Assembly (NCBI GenBank): GCA_903934285.1
Contig: CAIZNN010000230.1
Coordinates: 1-46,154, forward strand
Origin: Akkermansiaceae bacterium
Lineage (GTDB): Bacteria > Verrucomicrobiota > Verrucomicrobiia > Verrucomicrobiales > Akkermansiaceae
DNA: 46,154 nucleotides
Direction: 5' to 3'
Part shown: positions 1-7,210 of the stretch, piece after piece
Position numbering within the stretch: position 1 is the first letter of the stretch
Layout: every line of letters begins with the position of its first letter
The notes under the pieces: model-generated
Told to the model about the DNA's origin: nothing
Database searches by the model: none
Seen by the model: only the letters and a program-made list of their open reading frames with translations
Program-made: the position numbers and the translations under genes

Positions 1-4
1 CAGG

Positions 5-150
5 ATGCCCAATACGGTTTACTTAAGACGAGACAGGGACGAGACAGGAAGAGGCGGCGGGCAGGATGCCCGCGCCACAGGTGGCCCGGGCATCTTGCCC
101 GGAGCCTCGACTCAAACCACCAAGGGTGCTAAGTAAACCGTGTTGGGCAT
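5..150. repeat. MITE-like nested palindromic element
   Basis: The two ends form near-perfect 21-bp terminal inverted repeats: positions 5-25 against 130-150, one mismatch (left arm reads ATGCCCAATACGGTTTACTT). An inner inverted repeat (about 59-73 against 88-101, GGGCAGGATGCCCG against its near-complement) nests inside. There is no coding capacity, so this is a small non-autonomous palindromic element or REP cluster. About 48 bp of its right half recurs with two mismatches, in the opposite orientation, at 44991-45038 inside rtcB. The autonomous partner is unknown; the transposase at 13888-14991 is only a candidate. Confidence 0.65.
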
Positions 151-225
151 GCAGCCCGGAGCCATCCGTTGCCGCAACCCCGGGCCATACCGCCAGCATC
201 GGGCGGGGGTGGCGGTGCTGCGGAG

Positions 226-873
226 TCAGTTCGCTGCGGGCTTGGGAATGTCCTTGAAGTCAGCCGGGACTTTGCTGATGACGTAGGAGAGGACCTGGGC
301 GATTTCCACCGGTGAGAGTTTCTGGCCCCAGGCCTCCATTTTGGCGCCGTTGTTGCCGGTGCTCTCCGGCGGCGAGCCTTTGTTGATGAGATTGAACAGC
401 CCCATCGGCTTGTCGCTGAATTTCCATTGGTGATCGGTAAGCGGCAGCCCCGGGAGCGGGATTTTTTTGCCCTTGCCATCGTCTTGGGTGGCGCTCAGAT
501 CCACCCCATGACAGGGCACGCAATTTTTGGTGAAGGTGGCCTGGCCGGCGGCGACATAGAGCGGATTGGTGGCCAATTCGTACACCAGCTTGGAATCGTT
601 GAGGTCGGCCAGGAGTTTGTTGAGTTCCTTGAGCTGGACCGCCTGCACCGCAAGGATTTTTTCCTGCACCGCTTGTTGTGGGTTGGTGAGCAGCGAGGTG
701 CCATAGTAAACAAACCAGTAGCCGACAAAAAAGACTATCGCCCCATAGAAGGTGAAAAGCCACCAATTGGGCAGCTTCTGATCATATTCCTGAATGCCAT
801 CGAATTCGTGTTCACGAAGGATGATTTCGCCTTTGGCTTTGGCAAATCGGCCGCGTTTGGGGTCTGCGCTCAT
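226..873 (-). CDS. ccoP: cbb3-type cytochrome c oxidase subunit III, single-heme CcoP
   Basis: Membrane-anchored cytochrome c subunit that passes electrons to the catalytic subunit of a cbb3 oxidase. The 215-residue product has the FixP/CcoP N-terminal signature (HEFDGIQEYDQKLPNWW, about residues 22-38), one membrane helix (about 39-57), a charged helical linker and one class I cytochrome c domain with CVPCH at 118-122 and a likely axial Met at 179. Classical CcoP is about 300 residues with two CXXCH domains; only one is present here. The ATG at 871-873 overlaps the ccoQ stop codon (ATGA), implying translational coupling. In-frame codons further upstream belong to the overlapping ccoQ region and were not used. 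Confidence 0.9.
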   Translation of the reverse strand: MSADPKRGRFAKAKGEIILREHEFDGIQEYDQKLPNWWLFTFYGAIVFFVGYWFVYYGTSLLTNPQQAVQEKILAVQAVQLKELNKLLADLNDSKLVYELATNPLYVAAGQATFTKNCVPCHGVDLSATQDDGKGKKIPLPGLPLTDHQWKFSDKPMGLFNLINKGSPPESTGNNGAKMEAWGQKLSPVEIAQVLSYVISKVPADFKDIPKPAAN

Positions 874-1121
874 GGCATTTTTGGGGGGGAGGTGGGGGCG
901 TCGGGAGTGGTCGGCTGGGTCGGCTGGTCGGCGGGCGGCACCGGCTGGGTCGGCTGGCCGGCCTGCTCGTCTGCGAGCGGCAGATGGGCGAGGTGCTCGC
1001 GCTTGGCCTTGGGCAGGCAAAAGGCGCGGATGGTGCCGATGAGGAAGATGGCGGCCACCACGGCGAATGAGCAGATCACAATGACCATGACCCATTCTTC
1101 ATAGATGATGCGCTGGAACAT
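870..1121 (-). CDS. ccoQ: CcoQ-like small subunit of cbb3 oxidase
   Basis: An 83-residue protein between fused ccoNO and ccoP, the standard place for ccoQ (FixQ). It starts MFQRIIYEEW, has one hydrophobic helix at about residues 11-33 and then a basic stretch, as in CcoQ. The last 35 residues are a Pro/Thr/Gln-rich tail (QPTQP, TTPDAP) that echoes the Thr-Pro tail of the upstream CcoNO. Its TGA overlaps the ccoP ATG. CcoQ is poorly conserved, so the call rests on topology, size and position rather than on a diagnostic motif. Confidence 0.7.
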   Translation of the reverse strand: MFQRIIYEEWVMVIVICSFAVVAAIFLIGTIRAFCLPKAKREHLAHLPLADEQAGQPTQPVPPADQPTQPTTPDAPTSPPKMP

Positions 1122-1177
1122 GGGGCGGGTGGGGGGCTTGGTGAAGTGCCGAGTTGTTAGGCTCCGGCGTGCCGTGA

Positions 1178-4000
1178 TTACGGAGGAGTCGGAGCTGCCG
1201 GAGTTGCTGGAGCTGCCGGAGTTGCTGGAGCTGTCGGAGTTGTCGGAGTTGCTGGAGTTGCTGGAGCTGTCGGACTTGTCGGAGTTGTCGGACTTGTCGG
1301 AGTTGTCGGACTTGTCGGAGTTGTCGGACTTGTCGGACTTGTCGGACTTGTCGGACTTGTCGGACTTGTCGGACTTGTCGGACTTGTCGGAGTTGTCGGA
1401 GTTGCCGGAGTTGCCGGAGTTGCCGGAGTTGCCGGAGTTACCGGGGCTGCCGGCGCCATCTTGGACACCGGGGGACTGGCGCGGTAGCTGTCGGGATTGA
1501 GCGGGATGGGCATCGCCGGGCCCCCCTTGGTGATGGTGCGGTAGGCGCCGAGTTTCTGGACGTAGGCGATGAGCGCCACGGCTTTGGTCTTGGCCAGATA
1601 GTTGCGCAGCTCGGCACCCGCCAGATCCGGCTTGGCCGGCAGATACACCTTGGCGGCCACCAGCGAGGCGGCGATTTCCTGCGACTGGGTTTCCGCCTTG
1701 TCGCGGATTTCATGCTGGCTCAAGGCCGGCCAGGGGACACCGAGGCGGACTTGGACCGCAATCTTGTTAGGCAGGGACTTCACATCCGTCTCCTGTTCGA
1801 AGAGCCAGGGGAAGGAGGGCATGTTCGAGCCATCGGAGATTTGGCGGGGGTTGAGGAAGTGATTGAAGTGCCAGTCGTTGCCGCGTTTGCCCACACGCAT
1901 GAATTTGTAGTCCTTGCCCTGGTCATCTTTGGCGATGGGGCCGCCTTCGCGGGCGAGGTCGGGGCCGGTGCGTTTCGACCCCCATTGATAGGGATGGTCG
2001 TAGAGGGATTCGCCCAGATGCGAGTAGTCATCCACGACGCCGGGGCGGCCATAGCGCAAGACATCGGCGGAAAGAGTGCGGATCATCTGGGAATGACACA
2101 GATAGCAACCTTCCGCGACGTAGATATCGCGTCCGGCGAGTTCGAGCGGGGTGTAGAGTTCCTGCAGGCGGCCCTCGACGTTTTTCTCGCGGTTGACGAT
2201 GAGGGTGGGAATGATCTGCACCGCGCCGCCGATGGCAGCCACGAAAAACACCAGCACCGCGAAGGGCAGGTAATTTTCAATGATGCGCTCATGCCAGCGG
2301 GTCCACCCGTCATTGGACGAGCGGAAGGCGAAGACGGCCTTGATGGCGATGAGCACGGTCAGCAGCAAGGCCGCCTTGTCCGCATGCGGCGGCAAGAAGA
2401 ACCAGAGCAAGGTGGAACAGATGCCAAGGAAAATGTAGGCGAGCGGGTCGTTGATCAGGGCTTCCGTCCACGTCATGGCGTCCTTGGCCCTGGGCTCCAG
2501 CACCGCGATTTCCACCGATTCATTGTACGGGCTGCCGGAGCGCGCGGTTTTCCAGATGTTGATGGCCAGCAGAACAAAACCGGAGAGATACAAAAAGCCC
2601 CCCACAAACCGGAAGATATAGAAGAGCTGGATGTTCTCCAGCGTCTGCAGAAAGGTGTATTCCAAGGTGGCACCATCAGGCTTGAATTGGCTGAGCATGA
2701 GCCCCTGCGAAATGCCCGAGAACCACATCGCCACAATGTAGAGCAGCACCCCGACCAGGCCGATCCAGAAGTGCATGTCGGCCAGCGCCTTGGACCAGAG
2801 TTGGGTTTTCCACAGCCGCGGCGCCAGCCAGTAGAACATGCCGGCGGCCATGAAGCCATTCCAGCCTAGAGTGCCGGAGTGGACGTGGCCGATGGTCCAA
2901 TCGGTGTAGTGGGACAGGGCGTTGACCCCCTTGATGGCCATCAGCGGCCCCTCAAAGGTGGCCATGCCGTAAAACGTCACGCCGGCGACGAAAAACTTGA
3001 TGACCGGATCGCTGCGCAGCTTGTCCCAGGCACCGCGCAGGGTGAGCAGGCCATTGAGCATGCCGCCCCAGGAGGGTGCCCACAGCATCAGTGAGAACAG
3101 CATGGCGAGGTTTTGCAACCACACCGGCAACGCGGTGTTGAGCAAGTGGTGCGGCCCCGCCCAGATATAGATGAACACCAACGACCAGAAATGGATGATC
3201 GATAAACGGTAGGAATACACCGGCCGGTTCGCCGCCTTGGGCATGTAGTAATACATGATCCCCAAAATCGGCGTGGTTAGGAAAAAGGCCACCGCATTGT
3301 GCCCGTACCACCATTGCACCAAGCCATCCTGCAGGCCGCCGAAAATCGGATAGGAATGGGTCAATGAGGTCGGCAGCGAGAGGTGGTTGACGATGTAGAG
3401 CATGGCCACCGTGATGATGGTGGCCATGTAGAACCACAACGACACGTACAGGCTCGGCTCATTGCGTTTGGCCACCGTCCAGAAGAAATTGATCGCGAAG
3501 ACGACCCAAATGCACACCACCGCGAGGTTGATGGGCCAAATCAATTCGGCGTATTCTTTGCCCCGGGTGAAACCGGCCGGCAGAGTGAGCGCCGCTGCCA
3601 CGATGATGAGTTGCCAGCCCCAGAAATGGATCGCGGAGAGCAAGTCCGAGGCGGTGCGCACCTTGCACAGCCGCTGCGTCGAGTAGTAAATCCCGGCAAA
3701 CATCATGTTGCCGACAACGGCGAAAATGACCGCATTGGTGTGCAGCGGCCGCAAGCGCCCAAAGGTGAGAAATGAGATGCCTTCGGTTTGGAAAAACGGC
3801 CACCAATCCCAACCGAATTTCGCCGCCACCCAATCGTGGAGCGGCTTGGTCAGCATCTCCAGAATGTGCCCGTTCATCTGCCACCACGACAGCTGCGTGG
3901 CAATGAGCACACCCACCGTCATGCCGATGATGGCCCAAAAGATGGAGGCGATCATGAAGCGCCGGACGGAACTGTCGTCGTAGGTTATGGTGGTGGTCAT
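1178..4000 (-). CDS. ccoNO: cbb3-type cytochrome c oxidase, fused subunits I and II (CcoNO)
   Basis: Catalytic subunit of a cbb3 terminal oxidase joined to its cytochrome c subunit II; reduces O2 to water in the cytoplasmic membrane. 940 residues from the ATG at 3998-4000. Residues 1 to about 490 are CcoN: many membrane helices, the heme-ligand region RPLHTNAVIF, the histidine-rich HNAVAFF and GPHHLLNTALP motifs, and DWTIGHVHSGTLGWNG. The rest is CcoO: membrane anchor, heme site GCYLCH near residues 630-635 and axial-Met region SNMPSFPWLF. Residues from about 851 to the end are a low-complexity Thr/Pro/Ser/Ala tail encoded by a 9-bp repeat. CcoNO fusions are known in some phyla. In-frame codons upstream of 4000 lie over the ccoS-like gene and were rejected. 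Confidence 0.93.
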   Translation of the reverse strand: MTTTITYDDSSVRRFMIASIFWAIIGMTVGVLIATQLSWWQMNGHILEMLTKPLHDWVAAKFGWDWWPFFQTEGISFLTFGRLRPLHTNAVIFAVVGNMMFAGIYYSTQRLCKVRTASDLLSAIHFWGWQLIIVAAALTLPAGFTRGKEYAELIWPINLAVVCIWVVFAINFFWTVAKRNEPSLYVSLWFYMATIITVAMLYIVNHLSLPTSLTHSYPIFGGLQDGLVQWWYGHNAVAFFLTTPILGIMYYYMPKAANRPVYSYRLSIIHFWSLVFIYIWAGPHHLLNTALPVWLQNLAMLFSLMLWAPSWGGMLNGLLTLRGAWDKLRSDPVIKFFVAGVTFYGMATFEGPLMAIKGVNALSHYTDWTIGHVHSGTLGWNGFMAAGMFYWLAPRLWKTQLWSKALADMHFWIGLVGVLLYIVAMWFSGISQGLMLSQFKPDGATLEYTFLQTLENIQLFYIFRFVGGFLYLSGFVLLAINIWKTARSGSPYNESVEIAVLEPRAKDAMTWTEALINDPLAYIFLGICSTLLWFFLPPHADKAALLLTVLIAIKAVFAFRSSNDGWTRWHERIIENYLPFAVLVFFVAAIGGAVQIIPTLIVNREKNVEGRLQELYTPLELAGRDIYVAEGCYLCHSQMIRTLSADVLRYGRPGVVDDYSHLGESLYDHPYQWGSKRTGPDLAREGGPIAKDDQGKDYKFMRVGKRGNDWHFNHFLNPRQISDGSNMPSFPWLFEQETDVKSLPNKIAVQVRLGVPWPALSQHEIRDKAETQSQEIAASLVAAKVYLPAKPDLAGAELRNYLAKTKAVALIAYVQKLGAYRTITKGGPAMPIPLNPDSYRASPPVSKMAPAAPVTPATPATPATPATPTTPTSPTSPTSPTSPTSPTSPTSPTTPTSPTTPTSPTTPTSPTAPATPATPTTPTAPATPAAPATPAAPTPP
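1183..1445. repeat. 9-bp minisatellite in the ccoNO 3' end
   Basis: About 29 tandem copies of a 9-bp unit, written on the plus strand as TCGGACTTG with variants TCGGAGTTG and CCGGAGTTG. It is in frame with ccoNO on the minus strand and encodes triplets such as SPT, TPT and APA. Blocks of identical units suggest recent expansion by slippage or unequal exchange. The period of nine keeps the frame open when copy number changes. Confidence 0.93.
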
Positions 4001-4022
4001 GGCTGGGAGGAAGCAGGTGGCG

Positions 4023-4226
4023 TCAGGGGATTTGGGGACGGCTGGCGGCCGCCGCCGCAGGCGTTTCGTGCGGGGGTGGGGCCACATCGAGTGGCAAGAG
4101 CGAATCCCGCTCCGGACTGGAGCGGCGCGAACGGCGGACTTCGGCGGCAAAACAAACGATGAAAATCCCGGCCAGACAGACGGAAATGAAAATGGTCAGC
4201 GCCAACACGTTCACGGCGCGAACCAT
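4023..4226 (-). CDS. ccoS: CcoS-like cbb3 oxidase assembly protein
   Basis: A 67-residue protein ending 22 bp upstream of ccoNO. It has one N-terminal membrane helix (about residues 8-27) followed by a basic segment and the motif SPERDSLLPLD, then a Pro/Ala-rich tail. CcoS/FixS proteins are short single-helix proteins needed for cofactor insertion in cbb3 oxidase, and the acidic motif after the helix and the position fit. The usual GQFDDL-type motif is not present in its textbook form. It could instead be an unrelated small membrane protein of the operon. Confidence 0.5.
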   Translation of the reverse strand: MVRAVNVLALTIFISVCLAGIFIVCFAAEVRRSRRSSPERDSLLPLDVAPPPHETPAAAAASRPQIP

Positions 4227-4279
4227 AAAAACGGCTTAAGGAAAAGCAAGCCCCGCGGCAAGATTTGCCGATAATTTCC

Positions 4280-4825
4280 TTACAGGCCGTGCAAGGGTTC
4301 GATTTTGCGGCCTTGGGAATTGAGCCATTCCAAGAACACATCGCCCACGATCTGGGGCAGGCAACTGATCTGGAACAACTCGGGATTGAGAATGATGTGG
4401 CACTCGGCCAGGCTGTCGGGAGGCAACCCGATGCCGACGTGAAAGACATTCCTGAGGCCGCGGGTGGCGGCCGCTGCCAGCGGCGAGTCCAACACCACGT
4501 GGCCGCGCGCGGCCAGCGCCGCCAGCGCCCGCTGCGTGCCAAACGGATGCGGCGGCGGTGAGGGGTCCGCCTCATCCTCCAAGCCCAGCAGATGGCGGTG
4601 CCGCGGGTCTTCCGCAATCAGCGGCACCAAGTCGGGTTGCACTGCCAGCCAGCGGCCCTCACCATCATCGTCGTATTCATTCAAATACGAGACGATGCCG
4701 GTGGCAAGCCGGGAACTGAGCGCCGCAGGGGTGCCGTGCAACACGATCGAACAGGCCACAGGAGACTCCGGCGCGGTGGCGAGCAACCATTGGTGAAATA
4801 AGGCGATGGAAGGGGCGGCGGACAT
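4280..4825 (-). CDS. hypothetical protein
   Basis: Unrecognised protein of 181 residues from the ATG at 4823-4825. It begins MSAAPSIALFHQWLL and ends near the ccoS-like gene. No membrane helix, signal peptide or catalytic motif is evident. There is an acidic patch (YLNEYDDDGEG), a Pro-rich loop (DPSPPPHPFG) and a C-terminal half rich in hydrophobic strands (RNVFHVGIGLPPDSL, CHIILNPELFQ). It sits between lptB (117 bp upstream) and the oxidase genes on the same strand and may be co-transcribed with either. Starts further upstream at 4852 or 4918 are possible. Confidence 0.6.
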   Translation of the reverse strand: MSAAPSIALFHQWLLATAPESPVACSIVLHGTPAALSSRLATGIVSYLNEYDDDGEGRWLAVQPDLVPLIAEDPRHRHLLGLEDEADPSPPPHPFGTQRALAALAARGHVVLDSPLAAAATRGLRNVFHVGIGLPPDSLAECHIILNPELFQISCLPQIVGDVFLEWLNSQGRKIEPLHGL

Positions 4826-4941
4826 GGCGCAAGCAAGCAGGTACAACCCCATGCTGCAGCAAATCCGCGCCGCACGCTCCGCGCCGACTCTGGAAGGGTG
4901 CGCGGATTTTCGGAACAATGGCGGCCAGCGCGCAGCGCCGG

Positions 4942-5706
4942 CTACATGCGGAAATCCTCGCCGAGATAGTGTTTGCGGGCGATCGGGTCATCCACCAGTT
5001 CGAGCGACGCGCCCTCCAGAATGACCCGGCCATCGTGAATGAGGAAGGCGCGGTCGGTGATGGTGAGGGTTTCGCGGACCGAGTGGTCGGTGATCAGAAT
5101 GGCCAGCCCGTCGCGTTCGCGCAACTCGCGCACGATGCGCTGGATGTCCTCCACGGCAATCGGATCGATGCCCGCAAAGGGCTCGTCGAGCATCAGCAGG
5201 GTCGGGTCGGAACACAGCGCCCGGGCAATCGCCAAGCGCCGCTTCTCCCCGCCGGAAAGCGTGATGGCCACCGATTTGGCCAGCTTGCCGATGCCGAAGC
5301 GCTGCAGCAGGTCGTGGGCCCGGGCGTGCCGCTCCGCACGGTTGAACTGCGGCCGGGTCTCCAAAATCGCGAGCAGATTGTCCAACACCGAAAGCTTGCG
5401 GAAAATCGATTCTTCCTGCGGCAGGTAGCCCATGCCGAGGCGGGCGCGGCGGTGCATCGGCAGCCGCGAGATGTCATGACCGTTGAAGCAGACCGACCCC
5501 CCATCCGCGGGAATGAGCCCGGCGATGATGTAAAACGAGGTGGTCTTGCCGGCGCCGTTCGGGCCTAACAAGCCGACGATTTCCCGCGGTTGCACGGTGA
5601 TCGACACGCCATCGACCACGGCACGGCCGTTGTAGGTTTTGCGCAGGTTGGAGGCAAACAGAACGGCGGATTCTGCGTGGCAACAGGTGGAGCCGGGGTC
5701 GTGCAT
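4942..5706 (-). CDS. lptB: LPS export ABC transporter ATPase LptB
   Basis: Cytoplasmic ATPase that drives LPS extraction from the inner membrane by LptFG and transfer along the LptC-LptA bridge. 254 residues: Walker A GPNGAGKTT at 48-56, Q-loop in YLPQEESIFRKLSV (the PQE-S-FRKL sequence is characteristic of LptB), signature LSGGEKRR, Walker B LLMLDEPFAGIDP and switch His in ITDHSVRETL. It ends with YLGEDFRM, a typical LptB C terminus. Directly downstream of the lptC-lptA frame. The ATG at 5704-5706 was chosen because the in-frame extension covers low-complexity repeat sequence. lptF and lptG are not in the window. Confidence 0.95.
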   Translation of the reverse strand: MHDPGSTCCHAESAVLFASNLRKTYNGRAVVDGVSITVQPREIVGLLGPNGAGKTTSFYIIAGLIPADGGSVCFNGHDISRLPMHRRARLGMGYLPQEESIFRKLSVLDNLLAILETRPQFNRAERHARAHDLLQRFGIGKLAKSVAITLSGGEKRRLAIARALCSDPTLLMLDEPFAGIDPIAVEDIQRIVRELRERDGLAILITDHSVRETLTITDRAFLIHDGRVILEGASLELVDDPIARKHYLGEDFRM

Positions 5707-5748
5707 GGAACGGTGATGGGGAAGTGAAGCGGAAGAAGGAATAAAGTC

Positions 5749-5872
5749 GCAAGACTGCAAGACACAAGACACAAGACGCAAAAGCAGAAGATGAGTTGGG
5801 GCAGGAAAATCAGGGCTTTGGGCGTTCTTGTCTTCTGTCTTCTGTCTTCTTGTCTTCTGTCTTCTTGCGATT
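5749..5872. repeat. Degenerate AAGACA / GTCTTCT short repeats
   Basis: On the plus strand, repeats of AAGACACAAGACACAAGAC type at about 5749-5780 are followed by GTCTTCTGTCTTCTGTCTTC repeats at about 5828-5868. The two blocks are roughly complementary (AAGAC against GTCTT), so RNA from the region could fold. The second block encodes the charged C terminus of the LptC-LptA frame (KKTEDKKTEDRRQER); the first lies in the gap before lptB. Confidence 0.75.
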
Positions 5873-7162
5873 GATTTGGTCGAGCGGCAGGATCGTCTCG
5901 GTGCCGCCTTCGGAGAAGCTGAATTTGCCGTCAATGACCCGAATGGTTTGATCGGATTGTTTGGCGCGGTTGATCATGCCGCCTTTCTTGACCCACGGCT
6001 TGCCGCCGCTCAGCACGATTTCGCCAGTCTTGAAATTGTAGGTGAAAATGGCCGCGGCGGCTTCGATGGCCTCATGGTTGGCATCGGGCTTTTGCCGCAG
6101 GTGCACCGCCCCGGTGGCTACCACGCGCTCGACATCGCCAAGTCTGACATTCAGCCCGCCGGGGACCGGTTTGTCGCCGGGCTGGCGCTCCGCCGCCGGC
6201 TTTTTCTCGAAGAACACCTTGATCTCGTTGGCACCATCCAGAGTGAAGCGCGGGTCGGCCACCGTCACGTTTTTCAGATAAACCAGCAGCCCTTTGTCGG
6301 CGTCGAAATACATGCCGCCTTCGCAGTTGATGACGGTGTCGTCAGGACCGGGCTTGACGTCCAGCGGCCGCGCTTGCTGGACCGGCGCCGGCGCGGCGGG
6401 CGGGCTTGCGGCAAGCAATTCTTCCCGCTCCAAAAACGCGCTGGCCGCACGCGTGGCTGCCGCCGACGCATCCAGCGCCGCCCGTAGATCGCTGCGGGCT
6501 TGGGCGCTGGCCTCGGCCGCGGCCACGGCGGGTGCCGCCGCCGATGGTGCCGCTGCGGCGGGTGCCGCCGGGGGGGCCGCCGGGGGTGCCGCCGGGGGTG
6601 CCGCCGGGGGTGCCGCTGATGGTGCCGCTGATGGTGCCGCCGGGGCGAGGGCCACCGGCAGCGCAAGGAGGGCGGCACCAAGGAGGGCCGTGGCGCGGCG
6701 GGGAGACTCGGGCGGGGTCATGGTGGTCTTGGGTGGTGCTTGGATGCGGGTCGTGCTCGGACCCATGAGAAAGCCCTCGGCTTGGTCAAGCTCGTACAGC
6801 AGGCCGGTGCCGATGGCCGAGAGGCGCTCGAAATTGAGGGTGACGGATTGGCTGGCAACGAGGGTGCCTTTGGTTTGATCGAACCGCGCTTTCGTTAGAT
6901 CCATGCGCGCCCGGGGGCTGCGGTCGGGGTGGAACAATTCAATGGAGACGGCCTCACCATCGAGGATTTCGGTGGAGACCAGGGTCATGGCCTTGGCCCG
7001 CAACACGCCGACGAGATGGCGGTTTTCATCGTAACGCGGCAGCATCACCCCGGTGAGCAGACTGCCCGGCGGCAGCAACGAGGCAGCCGAGATGGCGCGC
7101 TTGGGCGGGGTGGCGGCAATCGCCCCGCCCACCCCCAGCAACCAGGCGGGGGCGAGTAGCAT
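5810..7162 (-). CDS. LptC-like / LptA-like fusion protein (LPS export bridge)
   Basis: One open frame of 450 residues with two recognisable parts. Residues 1 to about 140: hydrophobic leader MLLAPAWLLGVGGAIAA, then an LptC-like strand-rich domain (LPRYDENRHLVGVLRA, GEAVSIELFHPDRSPRARMDLTKARFD). From residue 148 (an internal ATG at 6719-6721) a second signal-like stretch follows (RRATALLGAALLALPVALA), then an Ala/Pro repeat and an OstA/LptA-like domain (VINCEGGMYFDADKGLLVYL, GDVERVVATGAVHLRQ, KTGEIVLSGGKPWV). The order kdsA-[lptC-lptA]-lptB supports the role: the periplasmic bridge for LPS. A TTG at 7184-7186 is an alternative start. LptA may also be made from the internal ATG. The charged tail comes from slippage repeats. 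Confidence 0.8.
   Translation of the reverse strand: MLLAPAWLLGVGGAIAATPPKRAISAASLLPPGSLLTGVMLPRYDENRHLVGVLRAKAMTLVSTEILDGEAVSIELFHPDRSPRARMDLTKARFDQTKGTLVASQSVTLNFERLSAIGTGLLYELDQAEGFLMGPSTTRIQAPPKTTMTPPESPRRATALLGAALLALPVALAPAAPSAAPSAAPPAAPPAAPPAAPPAAPAAAAPSAAAPAVAAAEASAQARSDLRAALDASAAATRAASAFLEREELLAASPPAAPAPVQQARPLDVKPGPDDTVINCEGGMYFDADKGLLVYLKNVTVADPRFTLDGANEIKVFFEKKPAAERQPGDKPVPGGLNVRLGDVERVVATGAVHLRQKPDANHEAIEAAAAIFTYNFKTGEIVLSGGKPWVKKGGMINRAKQSDQTIRVIDGKFSFSEGGTETILPLDQINRKKTEDKKTEDRRQERPKP
6542..6648. repeat. 12-bp Ala/Pro-coding tandem repeat
   Basis: GGGGGTGCCGCC-type 12-bp units with variants, read on the minus strand as PAAP repeats in the linker between the LptC-like and LptA-like parts. 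In frame, so copy-number change alters only linker length. Confidence 0.85.
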
Positions 7163-7210
7163 CAGGGCTGGAAGGTTGCCGGTCAAACAAGGCGTGGGGC
7201 GGCCGCGGGG

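Noticed and set aside
1183-1445. Repeat arrays considered as CRISPR
   Set aside because: Units are 9 or 12 bp with no spacers and no cas genes.
1105-1500. Plus-strand Leu/Ser/Glu repeat protein
   Set aside because: It is the antisense reading of the 9-bp array in the ccoNO tail; it has no other coding evidence.
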